Shown here one piece after another: positions 23,785 to 32,813 of a DNA stretch of 35,734 nt. The notes beneath the pieces are model-generated. The model did not search any database. It worked only from the letters and a program-made list of their open reading frames with translations, and had not been told where the DNA came from. How positions within the stretch are numbered: the first letter of the stretch is position 1; every line of letters starts with the position of its first letter. Source of the stretch: an uncultured Prevotellaceae bacterium (GTDB lineage: Bacteria; Bacteroidota; Bacteroidia; Bacteroidales; Bacteroidaceae); NCBI GenBank assembly GCA_946410305.1, contig CAMJZV010000029.1, forward strand, positions 1 through 35,734. Direction: 5' to 3'. A program made the translations under genes and the position numbers.

Positions 23785-26247
23785 ATGGCAAAAAAGAAAA
23801 CAAGCAAGGCTTCCGAAAAAACAGCATCATCGCTGAAAGAAGCCTTAGGTATTGACAAGATATTCTTCAACGAGCGCATCAACTTCGTGATAGGCTTCTG
23901 TCTGCTCATTATTGCAGGCTATCTGATATGGGCCTTTATCTCGTACTTCGCTACGGGATCCGCCGACCAGAGTCTGATAGAATCGCCACGCGACGGTGAA
24001 ATCTTGAATGAGGCACACGAATTCCAGAACTCCTGCGGTTCGCTGGGCGCCTATGCATCGCACTTCTTCATCAAGCGCTGCTTTGGCCTGTCTGCGTTCT
24101 TCGTACCCATCTTCATGATGATGGTGGCTGTCACCATGATGCGAGCCTACAAGGTACGCCTGCTGAAGTGGTTCATGTCGCTGGCCATCATTATGATATG
24201 GTCATCGGTGACGTTTGCGAAGTTCCTGGCGCCGTTCTTTGAAGATGCCTGTTTCAACCCTGGCGGCGACCACGGACTGGCGCTCTGTCAGCAGATTGAG
24301 GGTCTGCTGGGTGTGCCTGGTCTGACAGCTATTCTGGGCTTGTCGGCAGTAGCCTTCCTGGTTTACCTCAGCATGGAGACCGTCATCATCATCCGCAAGT
24401 TCTTCAATCCTCTGCACTACCTGAAGAAGATTCCTATGACCATCAATGTGGGAGGCGGCGACGAAGAGTCTACCAATGAGAATCCAGACGCCGACCGCGT
24501 CTACGACAACCCTGAGACCGAAGAAATCACCTTCTCGATGGATGACGATTCTGCCGTCATCAAACAAGAGCCTACGGAACCTGTCAAGACGCAGGAGCCT
24601 GACGAAGAGGATGAGGACGAAAAAGAAGAAGGAACGTCCGACGATACCGAGTTTGTCATTGAGGAGACCGAAGAGGAGGAGACGGCAGACGGCAAGAGCG
24701 TAGCAGGCAACTATGGCGACATCTCTACGCCCTACGACCCCAAGCGCGACTTGGAAAACTACAAATACCCCACCCTCGATCTGCTGCAGCAGTACGAGAG
24801 CGACGGCAAGCCGTTCATCGATATGAACGAGCAGAACACCAACAAGAACCGTATTGTTGACGTGCTGCGTAACTTCGGTGTGGAAATCAGCAGCATCAAG
24901 GCTACCGTAGGTCCTACCATCACGCTCTACGAGATTACACCTGCTCCTGGCGTGCGCATCTCGCGCATCCGTAACCTGGAGGACGACATCGCCCTGTCAC
25001 TTTCTGCCCTCGGCATCCGTATCATCGCTCCTATCCCTGGCAAGGGCACCATCGGTATCGAGGTTCCCAATGCCAAGCCCGCAACGGTATCTATGCGTTC
25101 TATCCTTGACTCGAAGAAGTTCCAGGAGTCTACGATGGAACTGCCTTGCGCCATCGGTAAAACCATCACCAACGAGGTCTTCATGTTCGACCTCGCCAAG
25201 GCTCCCCACCTGTTGGTGGCTGGTGCAACCGGTCAGGGTAAGTCTGTCGGTCTGAACGCCATTATCACCTCACTGCTTTACAAGAAGCACCCCGCAGAAC
25301 TGAAGATTGTGCTGGTAGACCCGAAGAAGGTAGAGTTCAGCGTCTATGCCAGCATTGAGAACCACTTCCTGGCTAAGATTCCCGATGACGAGGCTGATCC
25401 CATCATCACGGACGTCACCAAGGTGGTACGCACCCTCAATTCGCTGTGTAAGGAGATGGACACCCGCTACGACCTGCTGAAGATTGCACAGGCTCGTAAT
25501 ATCAAGGAATATAACAAGAAGTTCATTGACCGCCAGCTCAATCCTGAGCACGGCCACCGCTTCATGCCATACATCGTGGTGGTTATCGATGAGTTCGGTG
25601 ACCTGATTATGACCGCTGGTAAGGAGGTGGAGCTGCCTATCGCACGTATTGCCCAGCTGGCTCGTGCCGTAGGTATCCACATGATTATCGCTACCCAACG
25701 TCCTACCACGAATATCATCACGGGTACCATCAAGGCCAACTTCCCAAGTCGTATCGCCTTCCGTGTCGGTGCCATGATTGACTCACGTACCATCCTCGAC
25801 CGCCCAGGTGCCCAGCAGTTGGTAGGTCGTGGTGATATGCTCTATCTCAATGGTGGCGAACCTGTCCGTGTACAGTGTGCCTTTGTCGACACGCCAGAGG
25901 TAGAGAAGATTAACAAGTTCATCTCCGACCAGCAGGGATATACCTCTGCCTTCGAGCTGCCAGAGCCAGACACCGACGACGGCGATGGTGGCGAGAGCCG
26001 TGATGTAGACATGCAGCATCTCGACCCGATGTTCGAGGATGCCGCCCGTCTCATCGTCCGCGAGCAGAGCGGTTCTACGAGTCTCATTCAGCGTAAGTTT
26101 GCTATCGGCTACAACCGTGCCGGTCGCCTGATGGACCAGCTGGAGAAGGCTGGCATCGTTGGTGCCGCCCACGGCAGCAAGCCTCGCGAAGTATTGATTA
26201 TGGACGAAACGTCCCTCGAAAACCTGTTAGCACAATGGAAAGGATAA
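23785..26247 (+). CDS. ftsK: DNA translocase FtsK/SpoIIIE
   Basis: FtsK anchors at the septum and pumps DNA during chromosome segregation. The 820-residue protein has four membrane segments in residues 30-210, an acidic linker (about 240-305, rich in E and D), the translocase motor with Walker A GATGQGKS (480-487) and Walker B VVVIDEFGD (Asp near 602), and a C-terminal winged-helix gamma domain (about 750-805; LIQRKFAIGYNRAGRLMDQL). The ATG at 23785 gives a basic N terminus; another ATG four bases earlier is out of frame. It overlaps lolA by 13 nt. The ftsK-lolA pairing is widespread in bacteria. Confidence 0.96.
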   Translation: MAKKKTSKASEKTASSLKEALGIDKIFFNERINFVIGFCLLIIAGYLIWAFISYFATGSADQSLIESPRDGEILNEAHEFQNSCGSLGAYASHFFIKRCFGLSAFFVPIFMMMVAVTMMRAYKVRLLKWFMSLAIIMIWSSVTFAKFLAPFFEDACFNPGGDHGLALCQQIEGLLGVPGLTAILGLSAVAFLVYLSMETVIIIRKFFNPLHYLKKIPMTINVGGGDEESTNENPDADRVYDNPETEEITFSMDDDSAVIKQEPTEPVKTQEPDEEDEDEKEEGTSDDTEFVIEETEEEETADGKSVAGNYGDISTPYDPKRDLENYKYPTLDLLQQYESDGKPFIDMNEQNTNKNRIVDVLRNFGVEISSIKATVGPTITLYEITPAPGVRISRIRNLEDDIALSLSALGIRIIAPIPGKGTIGIEVPNAKPATVSMRSILDSKKFQESTMELPCAIGKTITNEVFMFDLAKAPHLLVAGATGQGKSVGLNAIITSLLYKKHPAELKIVLVDPKKVEFSVYASIENHFLAKIPDDEADPIITDVTKVVRTLNSLCKEMDTRYDLLKIAQARNIKEYNKKFIDRQLNPEHGHRFMPYIVVVIDEFGDLIMTAGKEVELPIARIAQLARAVGIHMIIATQRPTTNIITGTIKANFPSRIAFRVGAMIDSRTILDRPGAQQLVGRGDMLYLNGGEPVRVQCAFVDTPEVEKINKFISDQQGYTSAFELPEPDTDDGDGGESRDVDMQHLDPMFEDAARLIVREQSGSTSLIQRKFAIGYNRAGRLMDQLEKAGIVGAAHGSKPREVLIMDETSLENLLAQWKG

Positions 26248-26861
26248 ACGTTAGTGCCCGATGGTTTACCCATCGGGGAATAATCTCCCTGCTCGCACTT
26301 GTGATGGCTTTGCCCATCAGTGCCCAGACCGCCAAGCAGGTGCTCGACAAAACGGCAGGTATTGTCGCTGCCAAGTCGGGTGCCAAGGCGTCGTTCTCCA
26401 TCAAGGGCGACCAGATGAATGCCAGCGGCACCATCGCCATCAAGGGTAAGAAGTTCCAGGCAACGATTCCTCAGGCTACCATCTGGTTTGACGGAAAGAC
26501 GCAATGGACCTACCTGAAGAAGAACGAGGAGGTCAATGTGGCCAATCCAACAGAGTCAGAACTGGCAGCCATCAACCCCTACAACTTCATCTATATGTAC
26601 CAGAAGGGCTACAAATATACGATGGAGAAGAAAAACGGCAGTTTCATCGTACACCTGACGGCTACCGACAAGCGTGGCATTCAGGAGATGTATATCACCG
26701 TCAACCAGAAAACCTACATTCCATCACAGATACGCATGAAGCAGCAGAAAGGCTGGACAACCATCGACATCAGCAACTTCAAGCAAGCCAAGCTCTCCGA
26801 TGGAATGTTCCGTTTCAACTCAAAAGACTTCCCCAACGCTGAAGTAATCGACCTTAGATGA
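26235..26861 (+). CDS. lolA: LolA-like outer-membrane lipoprotein carrier
   Basis: The 208-residue protein has a signal peptide (cleavage predicted after residue 30, ALPISA) and a LolA beta-barrel domain: VLDKTAGIVAAKSG at the N terminus, the IWFDGKTQWTYLKKNEEVNV strand pair, and the PSQIRMKQQKGW segment. LolA ferries lipoproteins across the periplasm. The start overlaps ftsK by 13 nt and its stop shares the ATGA tetranucleotide with the next gene. The lipoprotein peptidase gene lspA and several lipoprotein genes are also in this window. Confidence 0.88.
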   Translation: MERINVSARWFTHRGIISLLALVMALPISAQTAKQVLDKTAGIVAAKSGAKASFSIKGDQMNASGTIAIKGKKFQATIPQATIWFDGKTQWTYLKKNEEVNVANPTESELAAINPYNFIYMYQKGYKYTMEKKNGSFIVHLTATDKRGIQEMYITVNQKTYIPSQIRMKQQKGWTTIDISNFKQAKLSDGMFRFNSKDFPNAEVIDLR

Positions 26862-28351
26862 ACAAAATCAGACTATTCTTTCTCTTACGCAAGAATGTGA
26901 AGTTGAGCAACAAGCGCAACGTCATGTTCGAAGCCAACCAGTATGGCAAACTGTTTGGGTATATCATGTTATCCATCTTTGCCGTAGAGTTTATTGCACT
27001 GGGAACCTTCTTCGGATGGCTCGCCGCTAAGGAGCAGACGCCAGAGATGGTGCTCTACTTCATGCCCTTCCTGCTGATTCTGGACTTCGGTGCCCGTTTT
27101 GCCACCCAGCAGACTCCCATGATGCTGGTGAAACCGTACCTATTGACACCTATCAGCAAATATAGCGCCATCGAGTGTTTCCTCATCCAGCAGCTGTTGG
27201 ATAGTGGCAATTTCATCTGGATGACGCTGTTCCTACCCTACACCTTCATCGTCTGGTGTGGCGGTATGACGGGATGGGCAGCCATCGGCATGCTCTGCCT
27301 GCTGCACCTCATGGTACTGGTCAACAGCCAGTGGTACCTGCTGATACGCACCCTCGTCAACCAGCACATGCTCTGGTGGCTGTTGCCTGCCACCTTCTAT
27401 GGCTCGATGATAGTACCGTTCTTTGTGCTGTCAAGCAGCCAGATTAATGCTGTTTTCGATTTCCTGGGCGACGCCATTGCTGGCCACGTCTTCTCGTGGT
27501 GGACTTTCGGTATCTTCGCCATCCTCTTCACCATCTTATTTGCCATCAACCGTCGCATGCAGATGGGACTCATCTACGATGAAATCAGCAAAAAAGAGAA
27601 GACCAAGCTGAAGCATGTGTCAGAATTCAAGGCCCTGAACCGCTTCGGACAGATTGGCGAATACCTCAAGCTGGAGATTAAGAGCACCATGCGCAACAAG
27701 GCCATCCGTGCCCGTTTCATCCAGGGTGTCTGCTTCATCACCTTCTTCTCGATGGCCATCGCCTTCCTCGACATCTATCGCACCAGCTTCGAGCGCAACT
27801 TCTTCTGCCTCTACTGCTTCGTCTTCTTCGGCTCTGTCAACCTCACCAAGGTGATGTGTCCCGAAGGCAACTATATTGACCTGCTGATGGTTCATGAGGA
27901 GAACATCCTGACACTGCTACGTGCCAAGTACTACTACTATTGTGGCGTACTGCTGTTACCCTTCCTCATCACCCTCGTCCCCGTCTTCATGGGTAAGTTC
28001 TCATTGATTATGGTACTGGCCTATCTCTTTACGGTGACAGGCCCCATCTACTTCCTACTCTTCCAGATGGCCATCTACAACAAGCAGACGCTGCCACTCA
28101 ACGAGAAGCTGACGGGCAAGAACCAGATGGAGAACAAGTGGCAGATCATCGTCTCCATGACGACGATGTTTGCGCCGGTCATCATCATCAGCCTGCTGCA
28201 ACTCGTCTTCTCGGCAAATGTCGCCTACTGGATTCTCTTCCTCAGCGGTTTGGCCATCACACTCACCGAGCCCTACTGGCTGCGCAGCATCTACCGTCGC
28301 ATGATGCTGCGTCGCTATGAGAACCTCGAAGGTTTCCACGCTTCAAGATAA
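26858..28351 (+). CDS. DUF5687 family integral membrane protein
   Basis: The 497-residue protein has about ten to twelve hydrophobic segments and a cytoplasmic basic stretch around residues 228-285 (EISKKEKTKLKHVSEFKALN). The pattern matches DUF5687, a Bacteroidetes family that resembles ABC-2 type exporter permeases. Such proteins are often next to an ABC ATPase gene, but none is adjacent here. The start shares ATGA with the lolA stop, so the two are coupled; a role in envelope export with LolA is only inference. Confidence 0.75.
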   Translation: MNKIRLFFLLRKNVKLSNKRNVMFEANQYGKLFGYIMLSIFAVEFIALGTFFGWLAAKEQTPEMVLYFMPFLLILDFGARFATQQTPMMLVKPYLLTPISKYSAIECFLIQQLLDSGNFIWMTLFLPYTFIVWCGGMTGWAAIGMLCLLHLMVLVNSQWYLLIRTLVNQHMLWWLLPATFYGSMIVPFFVLSSSQINAVFDFLGDAIAGHVFSWWTFGIFAILFTILFAINRRMQMGLIYDEISKKEKTKLKHVSEFKALNRFGQIGEYLKLEIKSTMRNKAIRARFIQGVCFITFFSMAIAFLDIYRTSFERNFFCLYCFVFFGSVNLTKVMCPEGNYIDLLMVHEENILTLLRAKYYYYCGVLLLPFLITLVPVFMGKFSLIMVLAYLFTVTGPIYFLLFQMAIYNKQTLPLNEKLTGKNQMENKWQIIVSMTTMFAPVIIISLLQLVFSANVAYWILFLSGLAITLTEPYWLRSIYRRMMLRRYENLEGFHASR

Positions 28352-28371
28352 TGCATCATTCATCATTATGA
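28351..28371 (+). repeat. Possible 7-nt period spacer before rlmH
   Basis: ATGCATC ATTCATC ATTATGA runs from the DUF5687 stop into the rlmH ATG, three units of similar sequence. It is short and may be chance, but it resembles the array at 32742-32769. Confidence 0.35.
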
Positions 28372-28838
28372 AGACGATACTCATTCAGGTTGGTAAAACC
28401 GTCAACAAGCACTTCCAGATAGGCATCAACGACTATGTGGAGCGCATCGGGCACTATATGCCCTTTGAGGTCGTCACCATTCCCGAACTGAAAAATACGA
28501 AAAACATAACAGAGGAACAACAGAAACAGGCAGAGGGTGAACTCATCCTCAAACAGCTGCAGCCCTCGGACACCGTCGTCTTGCTCGATGAACACGGCAA
28601 GGAGTTTCGTAGCATCGAGTTTGCCCGTTGGCTGGAACAGAAACAGCAGACCGCCCGCCGTCTCATCTTCGTCATCGGAGGCCCCTATGGCTTCTCACCA
28701 GCCGTCTACCAACGTGCCAACGAACAGCTCAGCCTTTCTAAGATGACCTTCTCCCACCAGATGATACGCCTCACCTTTACCGAGCAAATCTATCGCGCGT
28801 GTACTATTATTAAAGGGGAGCCCTACCACCACGAATAG
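28368..28838 (+). CDS. rlmH: 23S rRNA (pseudouridine-1915-N3)-methyltransferase
   Basis: RlmH is a SPOUT enzyme that methylates pseudouridine 1915 in helix 69 of the 50S subunit within assembled ribosomes. The 156-residue protein has LIFVIGGPYGFS (SAM knot) and the C-terminal LSLSKMTFSHQMIRLTFTEQ, then IYRACTIIKGEPYHHE, which is diagnostic. The start at 28368 (MKTILIQVGKT) is the family N terminus; codons upstream belong to the preceding gene's end. It is the last gene of the ftsK run and converges on feoB with 24 nt between the stop codons. Confidence 0.95.
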   Translation: MKTILIQVGKTVNKHFQIGINDYVERIGHYMPFEVVTIPELKNTKNITEEQQKQAEGELILKQLQPSDTVVLLDEHGKEFRSIEFARWLEQKQQTARRLIFVIGGPYGFSPAVYQRANEQLSLSKMTFSHQMIRLTFTEQIYRACTIIKGEPYHHE

Positions 28839-28866
28839 AGATGAGAAGCTAGAGGTAAGAGGTTAA
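28839..28866. repeat. Degenerate 7-nt array between rlmH and feoB
   Basis: Immediately after the rlmH stop the sequence reads AGATGAG AAGCTAG AGGTAAG AGGTTAA. Each unit contains a plus-strand stop triplet (TGA, TAG, TAA, TAA), and the array ends on the feoB stop. Confidence 0.55.
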
Positions 28867-31163
28867 ATAAAAAGGCTACCAATCTGATATACCAGCGCAC
28901 TCACCACCCATGCCAGGACGGTGGTGTAGATAGCGGCAAAGATTGCCCAACGCCACGAGCCGCTCTCCTGCTTGATGGCGGCAATCGTCGCAATACAGGG
29001 GAAATAGATGAGCACATAGAGCAGGAAGCAGTAGGCAGTGAGCTGGGAGAAATTGTAGGCGCTGTCGCCATAGAGCACGCCAATGGTGCTGGCGACAATC
29101 TCCTTGGCACCGACTCCTGCTATGAGGCTGACATCCAGTCGCCAGTCGAAGCCCTGGACGGCAAAGATGGGTTCTATGGCCTTTCCTAACAGTCCGATGA
29201 AGCTCTCCTCCAACGAAGGAGCAACACCCATGGTGCCGAAATAGCCCAACGCCCACACAATGATGCTGGCGACAAGGATGACGCCACCCATCTTCTTCAG
29301 ATACTGCTTGCCTTTCTCCCACGTATGACGGAAGATGGCCTTTGCTGTGGGGAAGCGATAAGGGGGCAGTTCCATCACAAAAGGTGTGTCTTCACCCTTG
29401 ATGACCCAGATGCTCAACACGCGGGCAATGATCACAGAAAGGGCGATTCCAACGACATAGAGCGAGATCATGACCAAGCTCTGATAGCGCGCCGTGAAGA
29501 AAGCGCCCGTAATCATAATATAAATAGGTAGGCGCGCGGAGCACGACATCATGGGCAGCACCAGCATGGTGATGAGGCGCGAGCGACGACTCTCAATGGT
29601 GCGGGTAGCCATCACTGCAGGGACATTGCAGCCAAAGCCCATAATCAACGGGATAAACGACTTGCCGTGCAGGCCCATACCGTGCATGAGCTTGTCCATG
29701 ATAAAGGCGGCACGAGCCATATAGCCCGAATCCTCCATGAAGGAGATAAAGGTGTAGAGTATCAGAATCTGTGGCAGGAATATGATGACAGAGCCTACGC
29801 CACCGAGGACACCATCGATAAGCATCGCTTTCAACGGGCCTTCAGCCATCGTATCACCAATGATGGTTCCTAGTTCGTTGACACCCAAATCTATCCAATC
29901 CATCGGGTATTGTCCCAGGATGAACGTCACCTCAAACATGAGATAAAGGATGAAGAAGAAGATGGGGAAACCCACCCAGCGGTTGGTGATGAGGGCATCC
30001 AGCTTATGGGTGGTCTTATAGGTGTCTTCCTTCACGCCAACCACATAGCCAGCCTCATGCAAAGCACCACGGATAAAGCCGTACTTGGCATCCATAATGG
30101 CGGTCTCAGAGTCGTCGCCCGTCTCTTCCTTGATACGACGAGCAGCTACGTCACGAGCGGCAATAATCTTATCGTATTCGGGCAGCTCGCGCACGATGGC
30201 ATCGACCTCCTTATCCATCTCCATCAGTTTGATGGCCAGCCAGCGCGTAGAGTAACGCATGCGCAATAAGTAATTATCCTTCAGATATTTCTGAATATTT
30301 ACTATACCATCTTCTATCTCATGGTCGTGCTTGATATGGAAGTGACGATAGTACTGATCGTGACCCTCGCGACTCTCAAAAATGTGGATCACCTCACTGA
30401 GCAACTGCTCCAGTCCCCTACCCGTCTTGAACGATGTGGGCACCATTGGCATACCTAACAGCGAGCTGAGTTTGTCAACATCCAGTTTGTCGCCACGCAG
30501 CTCCAGTTCGTCGTACATGTTCAGTGCACAAACCACACGGAGGTGCATATCCATCAGCTGGGTGGTGAGGTACAGGTTGCGCTCAATGTTCGACGCATCG
30601 ATGACATTCAGTACCACATCGGGCGTATCATCGAGGAGCTGCTTACGAACATAGAGCTCTTCAGGAGAATAGGCTGACAAGGAATAGGTTCCTGGCAGGT
30701 CTACCAGACGGATGCGGTATCCCCCAAAGTGGGTATATCCCTCTTTGGCATCTACGGTGACACCACTGTAGTTGCCTACATGCTCGTGGGCACCAGAAGC
30801 AAAATTAAATAGCGACGTCTTACCACAGTTGGGATTACCCACCAAAGCAATGGTAATCTCTTTGACACCAGAAGAAGCATGCTGCTGGTCGCGAGGTGTA
30901 GAGGTAGATGTCATCGGGCTCTCGTCAGCGGAGCGCTGACGTTCGTAGCTCACCTCTATCTGTTCAGCCTCCTGACGGCGCAGACTGACCTCGTAGCCCA
31001 TCACCTTGTATTTCACGGGGTCTTGCAGCGGGGCACTAAGCAATGCCTCAATCTGCTGGCCCTTGATGAACCCCATCTCAATGATGCGCTTACGGAAGCC
31101 ACCGTGTCCTTTTACCTTGACGATATAGGCTTTCTCGCCTGTCTTAAGATCTGAAAGATACAT
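28863..31163 (-). CDS. feoB: FeoA-FeoB fusion ferrous iron transporter
   Basis: This inner-membrane GTPase imports Fe2+. The 766-residue protein starts with a FeoA SH3-like domain (residues 1-75: MYLSDLKTGEKAYIVKVKGH), a linker, then the FeoB G domain with GNPNCGKTS (109-117), GVTVDAKEG (switch I) and DLPGTYS (155-161), and NMYDEL for base recognition, followed by the polytopic permease with gate motifs. A start at 31205 is open but would lie upstream of the -7 box at 31183-31190, so 31163 is preferred. No separate feoA is present. The gene converges on rlmH. No Fur box could be recognised by eye. Confidence 0.95.
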   Translation of the reverse strand: MYLSDLKTGEKAYIVKVKGHGGFRKRIIEMGFIKGQQIEALLSAPLQDPVKYKVMGYEVSLRRQEAEQIEVSYERQRSADESPMTSTSTPRDQQHASSGVKEITIALVGNPNCGKTSLFNFASGAHEHVGNYSGVTVDAKEGYTHFGGYRIRLVDLPGTYSLSAYSPEELYVRKQLLDDTPDVVLNVIDASNIERNLYLTTQLMDMHLRVVCALNMYDELELRGDKLDVDKLSSLLGMPMVPTSFKTGRGLEQLLSEVIHIFESREGHDQYYRHFHIKHDHEIEDGIVNIQKYLKDNYLLRMRYSTRWLAIKLMEMDKEVDAIVRELPEYDKIIAARDVAARRIKEETGDDSETAIMDAKYGFIRGALHEAGYVVGVKEDTYKTTHKLDALITNRWVGFPIFFFILYLMFEVTFILGQYPMDWIDLGVNELGTIIGDTMAEGPLKAMLIDGVLGGVGSVIIFLPQILILYTFISFMEDSGYMARAAFIMDKLMHGMGLHGKSFIPLIMGFGCNVPAVMATRTIESRRSRLITMLVLPMMSCSARLPIYIMITGAFFTARYQSLVMISLYVVGIALSVIIARVLSIWVIKGEDTPFVMELPPYRFPTAKAIFRHTWEKGKQYLKKMGGVILVASIIVWALGYFGTMGVAPSLEESFIGLLGKAIEPIFAVQGFDWRLDVSLIAGVGAKEIVASTIGVLYGDSAYNFSQLTAYCFLLYVLIYFPCIATIAAIKQESGSWRWAIFAAIYTTVLAWVVSALVYQIGSLFI

Positions 31164-31182
31164 ACCTTTTGCTATTTGACTG

Positions 31183-31190
31183 CAAAGGTA
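31183..31190 (-). promoter_or_regulatory. feoB promoter (-7 box)
   Basis: TACCTTTG on the minus strand lies 19 nt upstream of the feoB start codon. A second CTTTG lies just upstream, and no -33 TTTG is seen at the ideal distance. Confidence 0.6.
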
Positions 31191-31246
31191 GCAAAGTTTT
31201 TCCACATGAACGAATGTTTCAGCAGAAATACCTAAAAATAATGATA

Positions 31247-31288
31247 TTAACGGTTAGCGGTTAACGGTTAGCGGTTAGTGGTTAGCGG
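31247..31288. repeat. 7-nt tandem array TTARYGG at the mtgA 3' end
   Basis: Six consecutive units read TTAACGG TTAGCGG TTAACGG TTAGCGG TTAGTGG TTAGCGG. The mtgA stop codon (complement of 31268-31270) and its last seven sense codons lie within the array. Confidence 0.95.
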
Positions 31289-31969
31289 TGTGACGAAGTT
31301 CATCTCGTGAAGGATGCGCCGCTGGCGTTTCAGCATATAACCGCTGGGATTGGCCGAATTGAAACGACGCGGATTAGGCAGCGAGACGGCAATCAGCGCA
31401 CACTGGCGCTTGGTGAGTTCCTTGGCCGTAGTACCGAAATGCCATTGTGCTACGGCGTCTGCGCCATAGATGCCATCGCCCATCTCAATGCTGTTCAGAT
31501 AGACCTCCATAATGCGCTCCTTGCTCCATACCAGTTCGATGAGTCCAGTGAAATAAACCTCGAAACCCTTACGCACCCACGAACGGCCAGGCCACAGAAA
31601 GACGTTCTTAGCCGTCTGCTGGGAGATAGTCGATGCGCCGTGCTTACGCTTGTCGGGGTGTTTGATATTGCGCATGGCAGCCTTTTCAATGGCTTTGAAA
31701 TCAAAACCATGATGTTCCAGGAAGTGTGCATCTTCAGAAGCCATCACCGCCAACGGTAGTGAGGGGGCTATCTCGTCGAGTGGCACCCAATGATGGTGGA
31801 GTGTCAGTTCCTGGTTGGCAGCCTTCTGCTGGGCCAGACGAATAAACATCAAGGGCGTGAAATAGACAGGCACCCACCGCAGGATGACAACAGAAAGAAT
31901 AGTGGAGGCGAAGAACGCCACCACTATCCATTTAATTATTTTCTTGATGAAATCGAGAATTTTCGTCAC
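31268..31969 (-). CDS. mtgA: Monofunctional peptidoglycan glycosyltransferase
   Basis: MtgA polymerises lipid II into glycan strands in the periplasm. The 233-residue protein has one N-terminal membrane anchor (residues 10-33) and a GT51 domain with the catalytic Glu79 in [34 protein letters not shown] (109-128) and [20 protein letters not shown] (150-169). There is no transpeptidase domain. The start is GTG at 31969, 48 nt after the OmpA-like gene. The C terminus (TPLTTNR) is encoded by the TTARYGG array and is probably a dispensable tail. Confidence 0.94.
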   Translation of the reverse strand: MTKILDFIKKIIKWIVVAFFASTILSVVILRWVPVYFTPLMFIRLAQQKAANQELTLHHHWVPLDEIAPSLPLAVMASEDAHFLEHHGFDFKAIEKAAMRNIKHPDKRKHGASTISQQTAKNVFLWPGRSWVRKGFEVYFTGLIELVWSKERIMEVYLNSIEMGDGIYGADAVAQWHFGTTAKELTKRQCALIAVSLPNPRRFNSANPSGYMLKRQRRILHEMNFVTPLTTNR

Positions 31970-31972
31970 TTT

Positions 31973-32019
31973 TTACATCTTACATCAGACGTCTTACACA
32001 GACTCTTACATCAGACATC
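31973..32019. repeat. 7-nt period array TTACATC/AGACRTC
   Basis: The spacer between ompA-like and mtgA reads TTACATC TTACATC AGACGTC TTACACA GACTC TTACATC AGACATC. One unit is shortened to 5 nt. It fills nearly the entire gap and its last bases overlap the OmpA-like stop codon. Confidence 0.85.
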
Positions 32020-32683
32020 AATTAGCCTGAGCCTGAGCCTCCTCAATCATCTTCTTAGAAGCATACATGTAAACCTCTACGCGACGGTTCTGCTTACGAC
32101 CAGCCTCAGTAGAGTTGTCAGCAACGGGGTTAGAAGAGCCCTGACCCTCAACGCTCTTGATCTGAGAAGCGCTAACGCCACAAGACTTCAGGTAGCTGTC
32201 TACGCTGTTGGCACGGTTTACAGACAGAGGCTGGTTGACAGCGTCAGAACCAGTGCTGTCGGTATGACCGATGATAGCCACGTCGCAGTCCTTGTTCTCG
32301 TTCAGCACCTTAGCAAACTGAGAAAGAGAGTTCTTAGCGCTCTGTGAGAGGTTTGCCTTACCAGTAGCAAACAGGATACCAGAATCGAAGGTAACCTTTA
32401 CAGCCTCCAGACCATTAGCGTCCTGAACGGTCTGTACCTGAGCGTTCTGTACCTGCTCAGCAGCCTTCTTAGCCTTATCCATACGGTTGCCAATGATAGC
32501 ACCGGCACCAGCACCTACAGCACCACCGATAGCAGCACCTACGGCTGTGTTACCAGCTACATGACCAATGATAGCACCCAACAATGCACCACCACCAGCA
32601 CCAATAGCTGCACCCTTACCAGTGTTGTTACAAGCAACAACCAAGCCCACACAGAGCAATAATGAAAGAATTTTTGTCTTCAT
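32018..32683 (-). CDS. OmpA-family lipoprotein with glycine zipper
   Basis: The 221-residue protein starts MKTKILSLLLCVGLVVACNN, a lipoprotein signal with Cys18. Residues about 22-75 are a glycine zipper (GAAIGAGGGALLGAIIG and GAAIGGAVGAGAGAIIGN). Residues about 100-210 are an OmpA peptidoglycan-binding domain with VAIIGHTDSTGSDAVNQPLS and NRRVEVYMYASKK. It resembles YiaD-type outer-membrane lipoproteins that tether the envelope to peptidoglycan. The start at 32683 gives the lipobox; earlier in-frame codons lack a signal. It is divergent from proS across a repeat array and upstream of mtgA. Confidence 0.92.
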   Translation of the reverse strand: MKTKILSLLLCVGLVVACNNTGKGAAIGAGGGALLGAIIGHVAGNTAVGAAIGGAVGAGAGAIIGNRMDKAKKAAEQVQNAQVQTVQDANGLEAVKVTFDSGILFATGKANLSQSAKNSLSQFAKVLNENKDCDVAIIGHTDSTGSDAVNQPLSVNRANSVDSYLKSCGVSASQIKSVEGQGSSNPVADNSTEAGRKQNRRVEVYMYASKKMIEEAQAQAN

Positions 32684-32723
32684 AATGTTTTTGTTTTTTA
32701 AGTGAAACATGTTATTATGCTTG

Positions 32724-32731
32724 CAAAATTA
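32724..32731 (-). promoter_or_regulatory. OmpA-like gene promoter (-7 box)
   Basis: TAATTTTG on the minus strand lies 40 nt upstream of the start codon. Its -33 region falls in the ATGAATT array. Confidence 0.6.
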
Positions 32732-32741
32732 TGAAATTATT

Positions 32742-32769
32742 ATGAATTATGCATTATGAATTATGAATT
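32742..32769. repeat. 7-nt tandem array ATGAATT between divergent promoters
   Basis: Four units read ATGAATT ATGCATT ATGAATT ATGAATT. The unit is the reverse complement of the array at 23667-23708. The array lies between the -7 boxes of two divergent promoters. Confidence 0.93.
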
Positions 32770-32775
32770 ATTTTG

Positions 32776-32783
32776 TACCTTTG
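32776..32783 (+). promoter_or_regulatory. proS promoter (-7 box)
   Basis: TACCTTTG lies 30 nt before the proS ATG. The -33 position is occupied by the ATGAATT array and has no TTTG. Confidence 0.65.
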
Positions 32784-32813
32784 CACCAAAATTTTGAATT
32801 TATTGTATAAAAC

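Noticed and set aside
24202..24567. Antisense open frame inside ftsK
   Set aside because: No domain features; a shadow of the acidic-linker codon composition.
31164..31205. Longer FeoB start
   Set aside because: It would begin upstream of the -7 box, and MYLSDLKTGE is the normal FeoA start.
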